64,000 bases of DNA from Prorocentrum cordatum (lineage: Eukaryota; Sar; Dinophyceae; Prorocentrales; Prorocentraceae). Positions 61,934 through 64,000 of the stretch are shown here, one piece after another (position 1 is the first letter of the stretch; every line of letters starts with the position of its first letter). The position numbers and the translations under genes were made by a program. Under the pieces are notes generated by a model that worked only from the letters and a program-made list of their open reading frames with translations, was not told the DNA's origin and made no database searches. The stretch is from assembly GCA_963575745.1 (NCBI GenBank), contig CAUYUJ010022059.1, positions 870,243 to 934,242 on the forward strand, in the 5' to 3' direction.

Positions 61934-62640
61934 TTATGGCGGTGCCAGCGGTTGCAGCGAAAACCAGGTGCGCCCCCGAGGCTCTCGTTCCGTGACGAAA
62001 GACGTAAGTTTCTGCGAAATGGCTCCGTGGCGACACTGATCGGACGGGGCGACGTAACGCCTGAGCGCCGAGATCCAGTTCGCGACCTCCTCGGAACTCC
62101 AGAACGAAGGATAAGGATCGCGGCCCGGGCCCAGTGGGCTTTCCTGACCAGCCCCCCCCCCCGCGCGCTCAGGACGACCCCGTTGAAGAGCAGAGGGAGG
62201 CATGGGTTCCCAGCGCGCAGGCGCGGCGCTCGGCACCTGAAAATCCTGCAATCAGAGCGAAAGGGTCGCGCCTGGAGCGGAGCGGCCGCGGCCCCCGCGG
62301 CAGCAGGCGGTGTCTGGCTCGGCTCGCGGTCGAGCGCGGCGGGCCCGCGACGGTGCCCAGAACGTCGCCGCTGGTGCGGAGCCCCCAAGCTCGTGCACCA
62401 GCGCAGGCATCGTCAGTTCATGGGGGGCCTCGATCGCAGGGTCGTGGGCGATGGCCTTGACCACCAGGCCCGCGTCTCGCGCCTCCTGCTCCGCCGTGCA
62501 GCAGAGGCGCCCATTGCGTCGAGGCCCAGAGCAGAGGTGCCAGAACAGCCTCTCTCGGCCGCGCCAGCTCGCAGGAGCCCAGGGCATCGCCTCGACGCGA
62601 TGGCCTGGCGGGGGGCCGCTGTCTGACGAACTCCACGACA
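61934..62640 (-). pseudogene. DNA-methyltransferase-like domain of the DIRS-like element
   Basis: Around 62565-62530 the minus strand reads RLFWHLCSGPRRNGRL, in the position and form of motif I ('LhlFSG.rr.GD') of a domain I associate with dinoflagellate retroelements and that resembles C5-cytosine methyltransferases. Further on, ELGGSAPAATFWAPSRARR (62395-62340) sits where GPPC and 'tws.ar' are expected, but the Pro-Cys is missing. In another frame, 62115-61990 has GRDPYPSFWSSEEVANWISA and SDQCRHGAISQKLTSF, matching the 'PYPS.W...E...DQC..Ga..k.T' end of the same domain. Loss of the catalytic Cys and the frame changes indicate an inactive copy. The methyltransferase assignment is inference. 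Confidence 0.4.
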
Positions 62641-62799
62641 GCTGCTGGGCTGGTCCGCAGAGCTCTTCTTGGCGGCGGCGTCGGTTCAGCCCGCGGCTGG
62701 CGCTCCGCCCCTTGCTGGAGGCGCCCTCGCGTGGCGCGACGTCGCCAGCGCGCGGGGCTCGACTGCCCATCTCCGCGGGGCGATGAAGACGAGCCTCCA

Positions 62800-63120
62800 T
62801 GCCCCGCGGGTTCGCGCGGAGCTCCCCCAACGAAAAACGCTCGAATCACCCTCGCCTGCCGACCTTGAACCGCGCGGCGCGGGCGGCGGGGGGACCTGGG
62901 CGAGGCCGCGGCGGCCCTCGAGGTCCGCGTCGACCCTGGAGCCGTCGCCCAGCGTTGTGCGCGTCGCGCGGCGGTCGGACCACTGCGTGATGTGCCGCGC
63001 CGCCTCCTCGGGCAAAATAACCAGGGCGCGGCCGCGGCCGCCGGGCGACGCGTCCGCGCGCTCGACGCGGGCGCGCCACTCGGCGCCCGGGTCCTGCTCG
63101 GCGAACGGCAGCAGGGGGGT
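62800..63120 (-). pseudogene. RNase H-like domain of the DIRS-like element
   Basis: Minus-strand reading from 63118: LLPFAEQDPGAEWRARVERA, directly followed by DASPGGRGRALVILPEEAAR. The DAS-p-gG motif is the first catalytic Asp strand of retroelement RNase H-like domains. The sequence then continues with HITQWSDRRATRTTLGDGSR. Later acidic residues cannot be placed with confidence. The domain lies between the reverse transcriptase and the methyltransferase-like part, as expected for the element. Its frame passes into a Pro/Arg-rich stretch after about 62890. Confidence 0.4.
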
Positions 63121-63352
63121 GGAGGTCAGCAGCTCGTGCTACGCCATGGGGGCACCAAGCCGCGGGCTTGCGACCCCTTCAATGGCAGGCGCTCCAGCCA
63201 GGCATGGGCCAATGACCGCAGACAGGGTCGGAAGCTCTGGCAGTGCCCGCGATTGCCGACCGGGCGCTCCGCGTCCGCGCGGTAGATCACCTGCTGGCCC
63301 AGCATGCTCAGCGAGGCCGCGCGCGAGTCCAACCGCCTCCGACGTGTGGTAC

Positions 63353-63979
63353 TCAGCCTGTGCTGCGTCGGGCGAACCTCGGTGCCCTGGATCTCGCCCT
63401 GGTCGCCGTCGATGGGGCTTGCCGCGACGCGCAGGCGCGCCCATTCGGCCCCCGCGCGCGGTCAGCTCGAGCAATCCAGCAGGCGGCCGAGCCGCGGGTC
63501 CCATCGCCCGCCGAGCGCTCGCCAAGGGCCCAGAGGTCGTCGACGATCGACCCCGCGGCGGTATCTCGGTCGGGCAGAGCTTGTCTCAAGGTCACCCCGT
63601 GGCCCTGGGGCAGCTCGGCCTCGAGGACAGCGGTGTCCGAGGCGGCCTGCGTTCGCCCTGCCGACGGCCCAAAGCCCATGGGCGCGGCGTCGAGGGCTGG
63701 GCGCGGGCGGGTGATCAGCCGGCGGAAATCGCGCCGCAAGTCACGCTTCCGCGACTTCGCGCGAGTGCGACGCAGCGTCCTCGCGACGCGAGGCCTCGGC
63801 GGGCAGGCGAGGGTCGGCCGCGGCAACTTCGCTGGGACCAGCAGCTGGTTCGCGGAGAGGTCGGCGATCACTCGCTGCTCGGCGCCACTCTGCTTCGCGC
63901 CGAAGGCCACCGCCGCCGGCGGCGTGCCATGATGCGTGCGAGCCCGCTTCTCGGCACCGTAGCCTTGCAGCCCCGCCAT
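63353..63979 (-). pseudogene. Reverse transcriptase part of the DIRS-like element
   Basis: 208 codons, open to the window edge. VAFGAKQSGAEQRVIADLSA (residues 24-43) corresponds to the fingers motif 'f.V.Kk.G..R.i.D.r..N'. A basic, rearranged-looking middle follows where motif A should be. APMGFGPSAGRTQAASDTAV resembles the motif B region ('lpmGw..A...fq'). GSIVDDLWALGER near residue 150 is motif C with its Asp pair. After that the frame loses protein-like composition and ends at 63353. Motif A with its catalytic Asp is not clear, so this copy may be inactive. Confidence 0.5.
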
Positions 63980-64000
63980 CGCGCGGCGCGCCGCGCGAGT

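Larger units (their letters stand above)
60890..64000 (-). mobile_element. DIRS-like retroelement (tyrosine-recombinase type), decayed and cut by the window edge
   Basis: On the minus strand, in order, lie a reverse transcriptase part (63979-63353), an RNase H-like part (63120-62800), a methyltransferase-like part (62640-61934) and a tyrosine-recombinase-like part (61690-61103). This order and the presence of a tyrosine recombinase instead of a DDE integrase or APE endonuclease point to a DIRS-type element. Frames change between domains, so it is a pseudogene copy. The 5' end lies beyond 64000. No split direct or inverted repeats could be identified at the 3' side. Confidence 0.55.

Overview
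This window looks like GC-rich, repeat-dominated nuclear DNA of a unicellular eukaryote, most probably a dinoflagellate. The basis is inference: no bacterial operon logic, coding potential confined to retroelements and isolated exon-like stretches, very many tandem and simple repeats, and retroelement proteins (LINE-type with RNase H, copia-type gag, DIRS-type with tyrosine recombinase) of a style I associate with dinoflagellate genomes. No rRNA, tRNA, CRISPR or convincing single-copy housekeeping gene was found. A run of 100 Ns marks an assembly gap at 34062-34161.

Layout. 1-13.2 kb: simple repeats, an alanine-rich coiled-coil exon (784-1371, minus), a 1.1 kb palindromic repeat block (2636-3793), an 11-bp-period satellite, and a decayed LINE fragment (about 5.8-6.4 kb). 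13.2-18.4 kb: satellites, an RNase H remnant (14264-14880) and a 530-bp GA tract. 18.4-34.06 kb: one giant minus-strand non-LTR-type retroelement. It has an ORF1-like region, then a polyprotein region of about 13 kb now split into three overlapping frames, carrying in order a secreted/membrane-like N terminus, an ADP-ribosyltransferase-like signature, a Cys-rich cluster, an APE-type endonuclease, reverse transcriptase, a zinc knuckle and RNase H. 34.2-46 kb: decayed exons of unknown genes (notably 38.3-40.7 kb, minus), a 12-copy satellite of about 100 bp (41.7-42.9 kb) and AT-richer patches. 46.0-49.4 kb: a second palindromic block, then a P-loop NTPase gene lying exactly between two direct repeats of about 260 bp. 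50.9-52.7 kb: copia-type gag/protease relic. 53-60.9 kb: satellites and weak coding remnants. 60.9-64 kb: a decayed DIRS-like element on the minus strand (RT, RNase H-like, methyltransferase-like, tyrosine recombinase), running off the window.

The most interesting signal is a small hairpin present in ten good copies, all in one orientation and all inside the giant retroelement. It has an invariant core GGCT-NN-AGCC-G and arms that differ from copy to copy yet stay complementary. It lies in at least two different reading frames of the coding sequence, so it is conserved as nucleic acid, not as protein.
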